In this document: positions 27,440 to 35,563 of the stretch, piece after piece
Layout: every line of letters starts with the position of its first letter
How positions within the stretch are numbered: the stretch's first letter is position 1
Assembly (NCBI RefSeq): GCF_000024125.1
Contig: NC_013222.1
Location: 1,838,501-1,902,500 of the forward strand
From: Robiginitalea biformata HTCC2501
GTDB lineage: Bacteria; Bacteroidota; Bacteroidia; Flavobacteriales; Flavobacteriaceae
Length of the DNA stretch: 64,000 nucleotides
Direction of reading: 5' to 3'
The notes under the pieces: generated by a model
What the model was told of the DNA's origin: nothing
The model's input: only the letters and a program-made list of their open reading frames with translations
The model's database searches: none
Translations under genes and position numbers: made by a program

Positions 27440-28339
27440 TTATACCCCCGTCAGCAGTTCTTCGATGGAATTAAAAGCGCGGACGCCTTTCGGCAACTGG
27501 CTTTTTTCCAGATCCTGTACCTGCCGCCCCAGAATCCATAATTCGCTGCCGTTTATCATGAGGTGCGCCTCCCTGAATGTTTCCAAATAATCGGGGATGT
27601 CCTCCAGGGCCGGCAGGACCGTGAAGTAGGATATATATACCGGGTGCTCCACATAACCCTTCAGGTCCGACAAGTTTTCCATCGGAATGGTCGGGCCCAG
27701 GTAAACCGTCCGGTAGCCGTGCATCAGCAATTCGTAATTGAGGAACAGCAAACCGATTTCATGGATTTCATTTTCGGGGAGGTAGAGGATGAACGTCTTA
27801 TCCCTGCGGGTGGGTTCTATGGTGTGCAGCTTTTCCGTACAGGTATAGATTTTCTGTTTGATCAGGTGCGTGATGAAATGTTCGTGGGCAGGTGAGATCG
27901 TATCGGTTTGCCAGAGCAGCCCGAGTTCGTCCAGCAACGGCAGGAAGACCTCCCAGAAAATTTCCCGGAACGACTTTTCCGCCGACAGGCTCGCGTAGGT
28001 CCGTTGGAACATGGAGAGGTCAAAATTGATCATCGCGAGTTTAAACGCATTGATCGCATGGCTCTTGACACTCTTCTCGGCTACCAGTTCCCGAACATGC
28101 TGCGGGATTTCCTCCTCGGGGATTTCTGCAATCTTCGAAATCTTAAGGCCGTTGTTGTACAGCAGGGTAACGTTCAGGAGTTTTTGGAGGCTCGAAAGGC
28201 TGTACGTACGGATATTGGTTGCCGTCCGCTCGGGTTCCAGCAGGTTGTAACGCTTTTCCCAAATGCGAATAGTATGCGCCTTGATCCCGCTGAGGTTTTC
28301 AAGGTCCCGGATGCCGAAAGATTGCTTAACGCTGTTCAT
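27440..28339 (-). CDS. MerR-family regulator with CarH-like cobalamin-binding region
   Basis: The 299-residue regulator heads the carotenoid operon. Residues 9-47 form a MerR winged helix (GIRDLENLSGIKAHTIRIWE). The middle helical region carries W143-x9-E153-H154, the signature of the CarH/LitR four-helix bundle that caps adenosylcobalamin. Next comes E191-I-H193-E-I-G196, close to the DxHxxG motif in which the histidine is the lower cobalt ligand; S237 falls near the later SxL position. The final GG is not preserved. In Thermus and Myxococcus such proteins repress carotenoid genes in the dark and release on illumination. B12 binding is probable but unproven here, because the first residue is E instead of D and the end of the motif is degenerate. 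Confidence 0.85.
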   Translation of the reverse strand: MNSVKQSFGIRDLENLSGIKAHTIRIWEKRYNLLEPERTATNIRTYSLSSLQKLLNVTLLYNNGLKISKIAEIPEEEIPQHVRELVAEKSVKSHAINAFKLAMINFDLSMFQRTYASLSAEKSFREIFWEVFLPLLDELGLLWQTDTISPAHEHFITHLIKQKIYTCTEKLHTIEPTRRDKTFILYLPENEIHEIGLLFLNYELLMHGYRTVYLGPTIPMENLSDLKGYVEHPVYISYFTVLPALEDIPDYLETFREAHLMINGSELWILGRQVQDLEKSQLPKGVRAFNSIEELLTGV

Positions 28340-28360
28340 TTATTTTAAAAGAAACTTAAA

Positions 28361-28392
28361 CAAAAGTATTAAAATTAGGGATACGCTGTACA
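28361..28392 (-). promoter_or_regulatory. promoter and candidate operator of the carotenoid operon
   Basis: Read on the minus strand, TACTTTTG (28361-28368) is an exact TAnnTTTG box. Instead of TTTG, its -33 region holds the palindrome TGTACA (28387-28392) about 18 bases upstream. TnTACA half-sites are known for CarH-type regulators. An operator covering the -33 position would allow direct repression of the merR-crtI-crtB-crtZ operon. One palindrome of six bases is weak evidence by itself. Confidence 0.4.
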
Positions 28393-28463
28393 CCCCGGGC
28401 GTTAAAATATCGATAAAATCGGTTGTTTCCGGCGCTGGCAATACTTTTTAAAGGTTCAACACT

Positions 28464-29717
28464 TTATGAAAATCGGCGGTCCGGACTGAAGGATTCCAGG
28501 GACAGGGAGGGGCTTTTGCCCGATATCACCTCGGCGATCAGTTTCCCGGTGACCGGTCCGAGGCTCCATCCCATCATGGCGTGTCCGGTGGCAAGGGAGA
28601 GGTTTTTCCAACGGGAAGTCCTGCCGATGTAGGGCATGCCATCCGGGGTTACCGGCCGGAGCCCGCAGGCAGCTTGTTGCATCTCTTCATCAGTGACCCG
28701 AAGTTCCGGGTAATAGGCAGCGGCAGACTGGGCTATAGCGGCCACCCGGTTGGGCCGGATATCGTGGTTGATGCCCGAGAATTCCATGGTTCCGGCCAGA
28801 CGCGTAAAACCGCGCATCGGTGTTACGGCTACCTTGGATTCCATCAGGACTGCCGGGTAGCGCACCGGGGTTTCCCGATGCAGGTCTATCCGGTAGCCTT
28901 TCCCGGCCTGGAGGGAGAGATTCAGATCCAGGCGGGAGGCGAGTTCCGGGCTCCAGGAGCCTGCGGCCAGGACCACTTCGTCCGCCGGAAATTCCCGTTG
29001 GCCCGAAGTGACAGAGAGGATTTGATCGGATTTTGTCGTGAATCCATCCGCAGGTGTTCCCGGTACCAGGCGCACCCCGGATTTTTCCAGGAAAGCCTTC
29101 AGTTTTGGCATAATTTCCACGGGCGTGGTGTGGCCGTCGCACAGGTAATGGATGGCACCTTCAATATCCGGGCTCAGTCCGGGTTGCAGGGCGTCCAGTT
29201 CTTTTCGCGTAAGCGCGTCGGCTTCCAAACCGAGATCTTTGGCGCGGTCCATTACCCGGCGTTCCGAATGGGCGGCTGCCAGCGTTTTGTAAAGCATCAA
29301 CAGGCCCGAGCGTTCCAGTTGGAAGTCCCCCAGGTCGCCGCTGTTGCGGAGTTCCTGATAGAGTTCCCGGCTGAGGACGTTGATCTCCGCAATCAGGGGC
29401 ATCGCCCGGGCCACCCGGCCCGGGGTAGCCGACCGGTAAAAGTACCAGGCCCACCTGAAGAACTCCGGGTCCCACCGGGGTTTCATGTAGAAGGGACTGC
29501 TGCTGTTAAACATCCACATCAGGCCTTTGCGGATCATCCCGGGGGCTGCCAGCGGCACGATGTGGCTGGGTGTCAGGAACCCGGCATTTACATACGACGC
29601 CCCGGCATCCATGCCGGATTGATCGATTACAGTGACCTCATGGCCGTCGCGGTACAGGTAGTAGGCGCTGCACAGGCCCATAATACCCCCGCCGATAACG
29701 ACGATTTGTTTTCCCAT
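28464..29717 (-). CDS. DadA-like FAD-dependent D-amino acid dehydrogenase
   Basis: This roughly 417-residue flavoenzyme has an N-terminal FAD-binding motif (VVIGGGIMGLCSAYYLYRDG, then VTVIDQSGMDAGAS) and the DadA C-terminal signature GLRPVTPDGMPYIGR with NLSLATGHAMMGWSLGPVTGKL. D-amino acid dehydrogenases oxidise D-amino acids to keto acids at the membrane. Proline, hydroxyproline and sarcosine are alternative substrates in this family. Two ATGs six bases apart (29717, 29723) are possible starts. It lies upstream of the carotenoid operon on the same strand, but a promoter separates them. Confidence 0.85.
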   Translation of the reverse strand: MGKQIVVIGGGIMGLCSAYYLYRDGHEVTVIDQSGMDAGASYVNAGFLTPSHIVPLAAPGMIRKGLMWMFNSSSPFYMKPRWDPEFFRWAWYFYRSATPGRVARAMPLIAEINVLSRELYQELRNSGDLGDFQLERSGLLMLYKTLAAAHSERRVMDRAKDLGLEADALTRKELDALQPGLSPDIEGAIHYLCDGHTTPVEIMPKLKAFLEKSGVRLVPGTPADGFTTKSDQILSVTSGQREFPADEVVLAAGSWSPELASRLDLNLSLQAGKGYRIDLHRETPVRYPAVLMESKVAVTPMRGFTRLAGTMEFSGINHDIRPNRVAAIAQSAAAYYPELRVTDEEMQQAACGLRPVTPDGMPYIGRTSRWKNLSLATGHAMMGWSLGPVTGKLIAEVISGKSPSLSLESFSPDRRFS

Positions 29718-29846
29718 TGGCATTTCGGATTCAAGGGCCTAAGGTAAGGAATCGGGCGAAATGCGAATATCATTCGGATCGACTGGGGTACCTTCGCTGC
29801 GCTCGGTGCTCCAGAATGCGCTCCCGCCTGAAAATCCTCACCCCCC

Positions 29847-29923
29847 GCTGGCTATGCCAGCTGGGTTATTGTTTTTTCCAGACCCCTTACAAGAGCGAGC
29901 TCTTGACGGCTTCTGGAAAAAAC
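29847..29923. repeat. nested inverted repeats downstream of tRNA-Leu
   Basis: Three perfect dyads are packed together: GCTGGC/GCCAGC (29847-29861, loop TAT), GTTTTTTCCAGA/TCTGGAAAAAAC (29871-29882 with 29912-29923), and inside it AAGAGC/GCTCTT (29891-29904, spacer GA). The 12-base arms end in runs of T and A, so the structure could terminate transcription on both strands. The span from 29724 to 29925 encodes no convincing protein. Confidence 0.7.
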
Positions 29924-29953
29924 AAAACCCCACTCTCTTTCGAGAGCGGGGTT
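29914..29953 (-). terminator. intrinsic terminator of tRNA-Leu
   Basis: On the minus strand AACCCCGCTCTC (29953-29942) pairs with GAGAGTGGGGTT (29937-29926) around a GAAA loop and is followed by T-rich sequence (complement of 29914-29925). It starts 12 bases after the tRNA 3' end. The pairing has one G-T mismatch-type position. Confidence 0.85.
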
Positions 29954-29964
29954 CGCGCTTTAAG

Positions 29965-30047
29965 TGACCACGACTGGAGTCGAACCAGCACGTCCAGAGG
30001 ACACTACCCCCTCAAGGTAGCGCGTCTACCAATTCCGCCACGTGGCC
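29965..30047 (-). tRNA. tRNA-Leu (GAG)
   Basis: The 83-base sequence folds as a class II tRNA. The acceptor arm is GGCCACG with CGTGGTC (one G-T pair) plus discriminator A. The D-loop contains GGAATTGGTAGACG. The anticodon stem is CTACC/GGTAG around TTGAGGG, giving anticodon GAG. A variable arm (GTGTCC/GGACGT region) and the T-arm with GGTTCGACTCC follow. The long variable arm fits leucine. CCA is not encoded. Confidence 0.95.
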
Positions 30048-30274
30048 TGGAATAAGCGGCACAAATATAACCCCCTTTTTCCCTCCTTGCCAAACCTTTT
30101 TAAAGGAATTCTGCGAAAGTTGGCGGGTTCGGCCTTTTGGTTGCCAAAAACAGTGCTTTTCGATTCAGGGGGAACCGGGTTATTTGGTAATTTCACCTGC
30201 GATAATCACTTGCCACCCCTAATTATTAATTAAAACAGGGAAACTGCCAGGCGGCAGGTTGCCTCAGGCGCATT

Positions 30275-32329
30275 ATGGAAAAACACCCTACCCCGGAAAA
30301 ACAGCAATCCCGGTACCGCCATCGGGATATCGACTGGTTGCGGTTTAACGAGCGCGTATTACAGGAAGCGGAAGACCCGGATGTACCCGTATTTGAGAGG
30401 CTGCGGTTCCTGGCTATTTTTTCGTCCAACCTCGACGAATTCTTTCGTGTCCGCGTCTCCAAGTTGCGCCAGCTGAAGCAAGTGGATAAACACCTGCGCA
30501 AACGACTTTCCATGCGCCCCAACAAAACCCTGAAGGCTATCCTTTCCGAGGTGCACCGCCAACAGGAGGCGTTCGGGAGGATCTACCGGGAGTCAATTCT
30601 ACCGGCCCTGGAGGAGCGTGATGTTTACCTGGTGGACCACCGCGAGCTTTCGCCCGGGGACCGGGAATGGGCGGGGCAATTCTTTTGGGAGGAGATCGCC
30701 GGCGATTTCCATATGAAACTCAGTCCGTCGGGCGGGAAGCCTTTCCTCGGGGATGGCGATTCCTACCTGGTCCTGCGCGACCCGGATTCGGCTCAGTGGC
30801 TCTATTTCCCTGCTACCACGGCGTTTCCCAAACGCTTTGTGCCGCTGCCGGGCTCAGGCGTATATCGCTTCCAAATCCTGGAAGACCTGTTAAAACTTGT
30901 ATTATCCGGGCTATCCGGCCTGGAAGCTGATCCCGATGGGATATACAGCATAAAAATATCCCGGGATGCCGAATTGTACCTGGATGAAGATGGGGTGGAG
31001 CAATCCCTGGTGGAGGAAATCCAACGGTCCCTGAAAAAACGATCCCGGGGTCAGCCTACCCGGTTGCTTTATGACGCGCGCATGCCGGATATACTCGTGA
31101 AGTCGCTCCGCCGGGACCTGGGCCTGGGCCGGCTCGATCTGGTTCCCGGGGGCCAATACCACAATTTCAGTGATTTCATGAATTTCCCGAACCCGGCCGG
31201 GGATTCCCTGGAGTACAGGCCAATGCCCCCATTGCGGCACCCGCAGTTTGCTCCGGGCAGCAACCTGTTTGAAGTACTAGACCGGGAAGATGTGCTGATC
31301 CACTTCCCCTACCAGGACTTTGGACAGATAATCAGCTGGGTGGAGCAGGCCGCGGCAGACCCCCGGGTGCGCAGTATCGATATTTCGCTCTACCGCATCG
31401 CTTCGGAATCCCGGTTGGCCAGGGCCTTGATTGAGGCCACCCGACGCGGCGTGGCGGTCAGCATTTTTGTGGAGGCCAAGGCCCGGTTTGACGAGGAGAA
31501 CAACCTGGAGTGGGGAAAGGCCTTTGAAAAGCACGGGGCCCGGGTAATATATAGTTTTCCCAACCTCAAGGTGCACTCCAAGGTATTGCTGATTTCACGG
31601 GAATCGAATGGTTCCCACCGCAGGTATGGCTATTTCGGCACCGGGAATTTCAATGAGAAAACTGCCAGGATCTATGCGGACCACGCCCTGTTGACAGCCC
31701 GGGAAGACCTGACATCCGACCTGGAGGCCGTTTTTAATTTCCTCAAGGATACCCGGCGGGAGCCCGTCCTGAAAAAATTGTTGGTTTCCCCCTTCAATAC
31801 CCGGGCGAAATTTACCGAAATGGTCCGTCGGGAGATCCGGAATGCCGCCGATGGACTGCCAGCCGGCATCACGGCAAAAATGAACAGCCTGGAGGATCGC
31901 GGGATGATTGACCTGTTGTACGAGGCCAGCGCAGCCGGCGTGCCGGTTCGATTGCTCGTCCGGGGGTTTTGCTGCTTGTTGCCCGGGGTGCCGGGGCTGA
32001 GTGACCAGATCTTCGTGACGAGCGTGGTGGATCGGTTTCTGGAACACGGGCGGATATATCGCTTCGAAAATGGCGGCAACCCCAGGCTCTATATGGGGAG
32101 TGCGGATTGGATGACCCGCAACCTGGACCGTCGCGTGGAAGTCCTCGTGCCAGTCCATTCCACCGGGGTATTCGAAGAATTGAACCGGGTACTGGAAATC
32201 CAGCTCGCCGATAACGTCAAGGCGCGTATCCAGGATGCCGACGGCAAAAACCCCTATCGGCCCCCCAAGCCCGGGGAGCCGCTGGTCCGCTCACAATACG
32301 CCATCTACAACATGCTTGGGGAGCTGTGA
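30275..32329 (+). CDS. ppk1: polyphosphate kinase 1
   Basis: The 684-residue enzyme reversibly polymerises the gamma-phosphate of ATP into inorganic polyphosphate. The N-domain is RHRDIDWLRFNERVLQEAED followed by FLAIFSSNLDEFFRVRV. The PLD-like catalytic half holds SIDISLYRIASESRLARALIEA, the autophosphorylated histidine H434 in NLKVHSKVLLIS, and GYFGTGNFNEKTARIYADHALLTA. The second HKD-like half covers RVEVLVPV. Length matches PPK1. No ppx is adjacent; the DnaJ-like cbpA gene follows 50 bp later. Confidence 0.95.
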   Translation: MEKHPTPEKQQSRYRHRDIDWLRFNERVLQEAEDPDVPVFERLRFLAIFSSNLDEFFRVRVSKLRQLKQVDKHLRKRLSMRPNKTLKAILSEVHRQQEAFGRIYRESILPALEERDVYLVDHRELSPGDREWAGQFFWEEIAGDFHMKLSPSGGKPFLGDGDSYLVLRDPDSAQWLYFPATTAFPKRFVPLPGSGVYRFQILEDLLKLVLSGLSGLEADPDGIYSIKISRDAELYLDEDGVEQSLVEEIQRSLKKRSRGQPTRLLYDARMPDILVKSLRRDLGLGRLDLVPGGQYHNFSDFMNFPNPAGDSLEYRPMPPLRHPQFAPGSNLFEVLDREDVLIHFPYQDFGQIISWVEQAAADPRVRSIDISLYRIASESRLARALIEATRRGVAVSIFVEAKARFDEENNLEWGKAFEKHGARVIYSFPNLKVHSKVLLISRESNGSHRRYGYFGTGNFNEKTARIYADHALLTAREDLTSDLEAVFNFLKDTRREPVLKKLLVSPFNTRAKFTEMVRREIRNAADGLPAGITAKMNSLEDRGMIDLLYEASAAGVPVRLLVRGFCCLLPGVPGLSDQIFVTSVVDRFLEHGRIYRFENGGNPRLYMGSADWMTRNLDRRVEVLVPVHSTGVFEELNRVLEIQLADNVKARIQDADGKNPYRPPKPGEPLVRSQYAIYNMLGEL

Positions 32330-32379
32330 AGATCAAGTGAATTTTTTGTATAATTATTCCAAACAGGCTGAAAGCATTC

Positions 32380-33303
32380 ATGGAATTCATCGATTACTAC
32401 AAAGTCCTCGGGGTGGACAAGAAGGCCAGCGAAAGCGAGATCAAAAAGGCCTACCGGAAACTCGCCCGGAAATACCACCCGGACCTGAACCCCGACGATG
32501 CCGGTTCCGAGATCAAATTCAAACAAGTCAACGAGGCGCACGAAGTCCTCAGCGATCCTGAGAAACGCAAGAAATACGATAAGTACGGCAAGGACTGGCA
32601 GCACGCCGAGGAGTTTGAAAAGGCCCGGAAGGCGAGGGGGAGCCGGAGCGGCCCGCAAAGCGGCGAACCGTTTGGGGGAGACCCTTTTGGGGGCTATACC
32701 TACAGCGGGGGCGACCCCAACGATTTTTCGGATTTTTTCGAGTCCATGTTTGGTGGATTCCGGGGGGAAGGGCCATCCGCCGGGAGGGGTTTCCGGGGGC
32801 CGGACCTCCGGGCGGGGCTGGAACTCGATTTACGCGACGTATACGAGACCCACCAACGGACGCTGACGGTTGGCGGGAAGAATATCCGCATTACCATCCC
32901 GGCCGGGATCGAAGACGGGCAGACCATCCGGATCCGCGGATATGGGGGCAAAGGCCGCAATGGAGGGCCTGATGGGGATTTGTATATCACCTTCGCACTG
33001 CGAAATTCCACCCCGTTCCGCCGGGAGGGCGCCAACCTGTACCGAACCGTGGAAATCCCGCTGACGACCGCAGTACTGGGGGGCACCATCACCGTCGACA
33101 CATTTGACGGCAAGGCCAAAATGAACGTCAAGCCGCTCACCCGGAATGATACCCGCGTAAAGCTGAAAGGGAAAGGTTTCCCGGTATACAAGAAAGAAGG
33201 CCGTTTTGGCGACCTGGTCCTGACCTACCAGGTGTCCCTGCCGGAGAAGTTGACCGACCGGCAACGCCAGCTCTTCGAAGAACTCAAAAAAACGAATCTG
33301 TAG
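32380..33303 (+). CDS. cbpA: DnaJ-class co-chaperone CbpA
   Basis: The 307-residue co-chaperone has a J domain (5-70) with the catalytic H33-P-D35 loop, a Gly/Phe-rich linker (about 85-130), and two CTD substrate-binding domains (about 135-300) without the DnaJ zinc-finger cysteines. This layout is that of CbpA, a stress-regulated DnaJ analogue that stimulates DnaK. The adjacent gene encodes CbpM, its specific modulator, which supports the naming. The stop and the CbpM start are 4 bp apart. Confidence 0.92.
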   Translation: MEFIDYYKVLGVDKKASESEIKKAYRKLARKYHPDLNPDDAGSEIKFKQVNEAHEVLSDPEKRKKYDKYGKDWQHAEEFEKARKARGSRSGPQSGEPFGGDPFGGYTYSGGDPNDFSDFFESMFGGFRGEGPSAGRGFRGPDLRAGLELDLRDVYETHQRTLTVGGKNIRITIPAGIEDGQTIRIRGYGGKGRNGGPDGDLYITFALRNSTPFRREGANLYRTVEIPLTTAVLGGTITVDTFDGKAKMNVKPLTRNDTRVKLKGKGFPVYKKEGRFGDLVLTYQVSLPEKLTDRQRQLFEELKKTNL

Positions 33304-33307
33304 CGCC

Positions 33308-33598
33308 ATGACCCAAGAATCATACATCCTGCTCCGGGACTTTTGCCAGGGCCACTGCCTGGACGAAAAATTTATTTACGAGCTACAGGAAGTGGAACTT
33401 GTCCGCATTGAAAAAGTTGGGGAAGCCCCGGCCATCCCTCCGGACGAATTACAGGTGCTGGAACGCATGGTCCGGCTGCACCGCGACCTGGATATCGGCC
33501 CGCAGGGCCTGAGGGCCGTTCAGCAGTTGTTGGACAGAATGGAGCATTTGCAACAGGAAATCCTGGAACTCCGGCGCAAGGTTCGCCGGTATGAATAA
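33308..33598 (+). CDS. cbpM: chaperone modulator CbpM
   Basis: This 96-residue protein has a winged-helix-like start (YILLRDFCQGHCLDEKFIYELQEVELV), a middle helix (ELQVLERMVRLHRDLDI) and a C-terminal coiled coil. The pattern matches CbpM, which binds the CbpA J domain and blocks its action on DnaK. The position immediately after cbpA is the usual one. Confidence 0.88.
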   Translation: MTQESYILLRDFCQGHCLDEKFIYELQEVELVRIEKVGEAPAIPPDELQVLERMVRLHRDLDIGPQGLRAVQQLLDRMEHLQQEILELRRKVRRYE

Positions 33599-33609
33599 CG
33601 GCGCCATCC

Positions 33610-34293
33610 TCAGGGGTTCCCGCCAACGATCCTGCCGTCGTCCATTTCGAGTATCCGGTCGGTACGGCTCGCAAAGTCCTCGTCGTGGGTAACGATCAGC
33701 AGGGACAATCCTTTCTCCTCCTTGAGTTGCTTGAAAATCTGGAATACGTTCTCTGAGTTGTAACTGTCCAGGTTCCCGGTTGGTTCGTCCCCCATCAGGA
33801 TGGCCGGATCGTTGATAAGGGCGCGGGCTATCGCCACCCGTTGCTTTTCACCCCCGGAGATGCGGGAGGCTTTTTTTAAAGCCAGGTGCTCAATATGCAG
33901 CATCCGGAGTTTTTCATGGGCGTCGTGCCGGATCTCCTCCTCGCTTTTGCGGGCCAGCTTGCGGGCCGGCAGCATAACGTTTTCCAGCACGCTGAAGTCC
34001 CCGAGCAGATAGTGGAACTGGAAGACAAACCCGATGTTTTCATTTCGGATCCGCGAGAGGCGGTTCTGCGGTTTCCCGCTGAGTACTTCCCCTTTGAGCA
34101 GCAATTCCCCCCGGTAATCCGTATCCATGGTGGAAAGTATATACAGCAAGGTGGATTTCCCGCACCCCGATTTCCCCATGATGCTGGTGAATTCCCCCGG
34201 CGGTATTTGAAATGTGATATCCTTCAGGACGTGGAATTCCACGGGGCTGGTAAAAAACTTGTCGATATGTCTGGCTTCGATTACCGGTGTCAT
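33610..34293 (-). CDS. ABC transporter ATP-binding protein (MacB/LolD type)
   Basis: This 227-residue ATPase has Walker A GKSGCGKS (40-47), a FQFHYLLGDFSVLENVMLP segment typical of the MacB/LolD family, signature ISGGEKQR, Walker B ILMGDEPTGNLDS and an H-loop VTHDED. It would energise mechanotransmission by the FtsX-like permease encoded 7 bp upstream. The run trx, HlyD, permease, ATPase forms a coherent operon for export or efflux across the envelope. Lipoprotein release (Lol) is less likely because an HlyD adaptor is present. Confidence 0.9.
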   Translation of the reverse strand: MTPVIEARHIDKFFTSPVEFHVLKDITFQIPPGEFTSIMGKSGCGKSTLLYILSTMDTDYRGELLLKGEVLSGKPQNRLSRIRNENIGFVFQFHYLLGDFSVLENVMLPARKLARKSEEEIRHDAHEKLRMLHIEHLALKKASRISGGEKQRVAIARALINDPAILMGDEPTGNLDSYNSENVFQIFKQLKEEKGLSLLIVTHDEDFASRTDRILEMDDGRIVGGNP

Positions 34294-34300
34294 TTGCCTG

Positions 34301-35563
34301 TCAGTTTCCTCGGATGATACGCACGGGATCGATGCGTCTCGCCCGGGCCGAGGGCATATATCCCGCGATGAATGTTGAGATCAGCGCAAAGACAATCCCG
34401 ATGCCGTAGTATAGCGGATTGTGGTTAACCGGGAAAGTGCGTATGGTGGGCAATGCCTCCGTGTTAAAGGGCAGGGAATCGATGAGCTGGCTCAGGCCAA
34501 AACCGATCACCAGGCCGAGGATTCCCCCGACCAGGCCGATGAGCAGCGCCTGGCTCATAAAGATATTCCGGACATCATTGCCCGAAAAACCAGTGGCTTT
34601 CAGGATGGCTATATCGTTCATTTTCTCATAGATCAGCATGTTCAGGATGTTGTAAATCCCAAAGCCCGCCACGATCAGCAGGGTGATGGAAACCGCATAG
34701 GTGATCAGGTTGCGGATGCTCGTGCCGGTTTCGAACTGGGCATTGGCTTCCTGGATATCCCGCGCCTTGACCCCGAATTGGGATTCGAATTCCCTTGCCA
34801 TGGGTACGGCCAGGCCAATGTCTTGGAGTTTTACATTGATGTCTGTAAGGTAATTGACCGGCTTCCCCAGGATGCGTTGTACCGTGCCGATCTGGGCGAA
34901 ACTCCGGGCGTTGTCTACTTCTGCCAGGCCGCTTTGGTAGAGCCCTACGATTTTCAGCGGGAAGACCCCGCCTTCGGTAGTGGCTACCTGCACGCGGTCG
35001 CCCACCGAAAGCGACAGCTTTTCCGCCAGGCCAATCCCCAGCAGGATGCCATTTTCCGTATTGCGCAAGGCTTCCGGGCTTCCCTCCACAATGTAGTCGC
35101 CCATATTGGATAGCCGGGTTTCTTCCATAATATCCACGCCTATCAGTACCCCGCCGAGATCCAGGCTGCCGGAGAGGTAGAAAATATTGGCGACCAGCTG
35201 GGGGGTGGCGCCCAGTACGCGCGGGTCCTCGCGGAGGGTTTCCAGGATGGGCAGGGCATTGTGGATTTTCAGTTGTCCGGGTTTTGGCCTGACGGAGCGT
35301 ATCTTCAGTAAGTCGCCGGAAAATTCCAGGCTGCGTTCAATGGGTTGGACGGCTGTGGGTTCCAGTTCGTCGTACAGGTGGATATGGGGGGTCTGGTTAA
35401 GGACGAGGCTGTCCAGCATGCCGTTGAGCCCGGTCATGAAACTCACCAGGGTGATATAGGCCCCGATGCCGAAAGTCACTCCCAGGGAAGCCGTAACCGT
35501 CGATTTCATCTTGGTTAGCAGGTGGGTCCTGGCAATGCCCAGTATAAGTTTCCATTGCTTCAT
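34301..35563 (-). CDS. FtsX-like ABC transporter permease
   Basis: The 420-residue permease has one N-terminal membrane helix (about 20-42), a large periplasmic domain (about 45-265) and three C-terminal helices (about 275-400; LLIVAGFGIYNILNMLIYEKMNDIAILKATGFSG is the conserved FtsX-type coupling region). This is the MacB/LolC topology. It overlaps the adaptor gene by 4 bp and precedes the ATPase gene. The cargo is not determined by the sequence. Confidence 0.9.
   Translation of the reverse strand: MKQWKLILGIARTHLLTKMKSTVTASLGVTFGIGAYITLVSFMTGLNGMLDSLVLNQTPHIHLYDELEPTAVQPIERSLEFSGDLLKIRSVRPKPGQLKIHNALPILETLREDPRVLGATPQLVANIFYLSGSLDLGGVLIGVDIMEETRLSNMGDYIVEGSPEALRNTENGILLGIGLAEKLSLSVGDRVQVATTEGGVFPLKIVGLYQSGLAEVDNARSFAQIGTVQRILGKPVNYLTDINVKLQDIGLAVPMAREFESQFGVKARDIQEANAQFETGTSIRNLITYAVSITLLIVAGFGIYNILNMLIYEKMNDIAILKATGFSGNDVRNIFMSQALLIGLVGGILGLVIGFGLSQLIDSLPFNTEALPTIRTFPVNHNPLYYGIGIVFALISTFIAGYMPSARARRIDPVRIIRGN

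Noticed and set aside
29717..30055. Open frame across the inverted repeats and tRNA-Leu
   Set aside because: It covers a tRNA and its terminator, so it is not coding.
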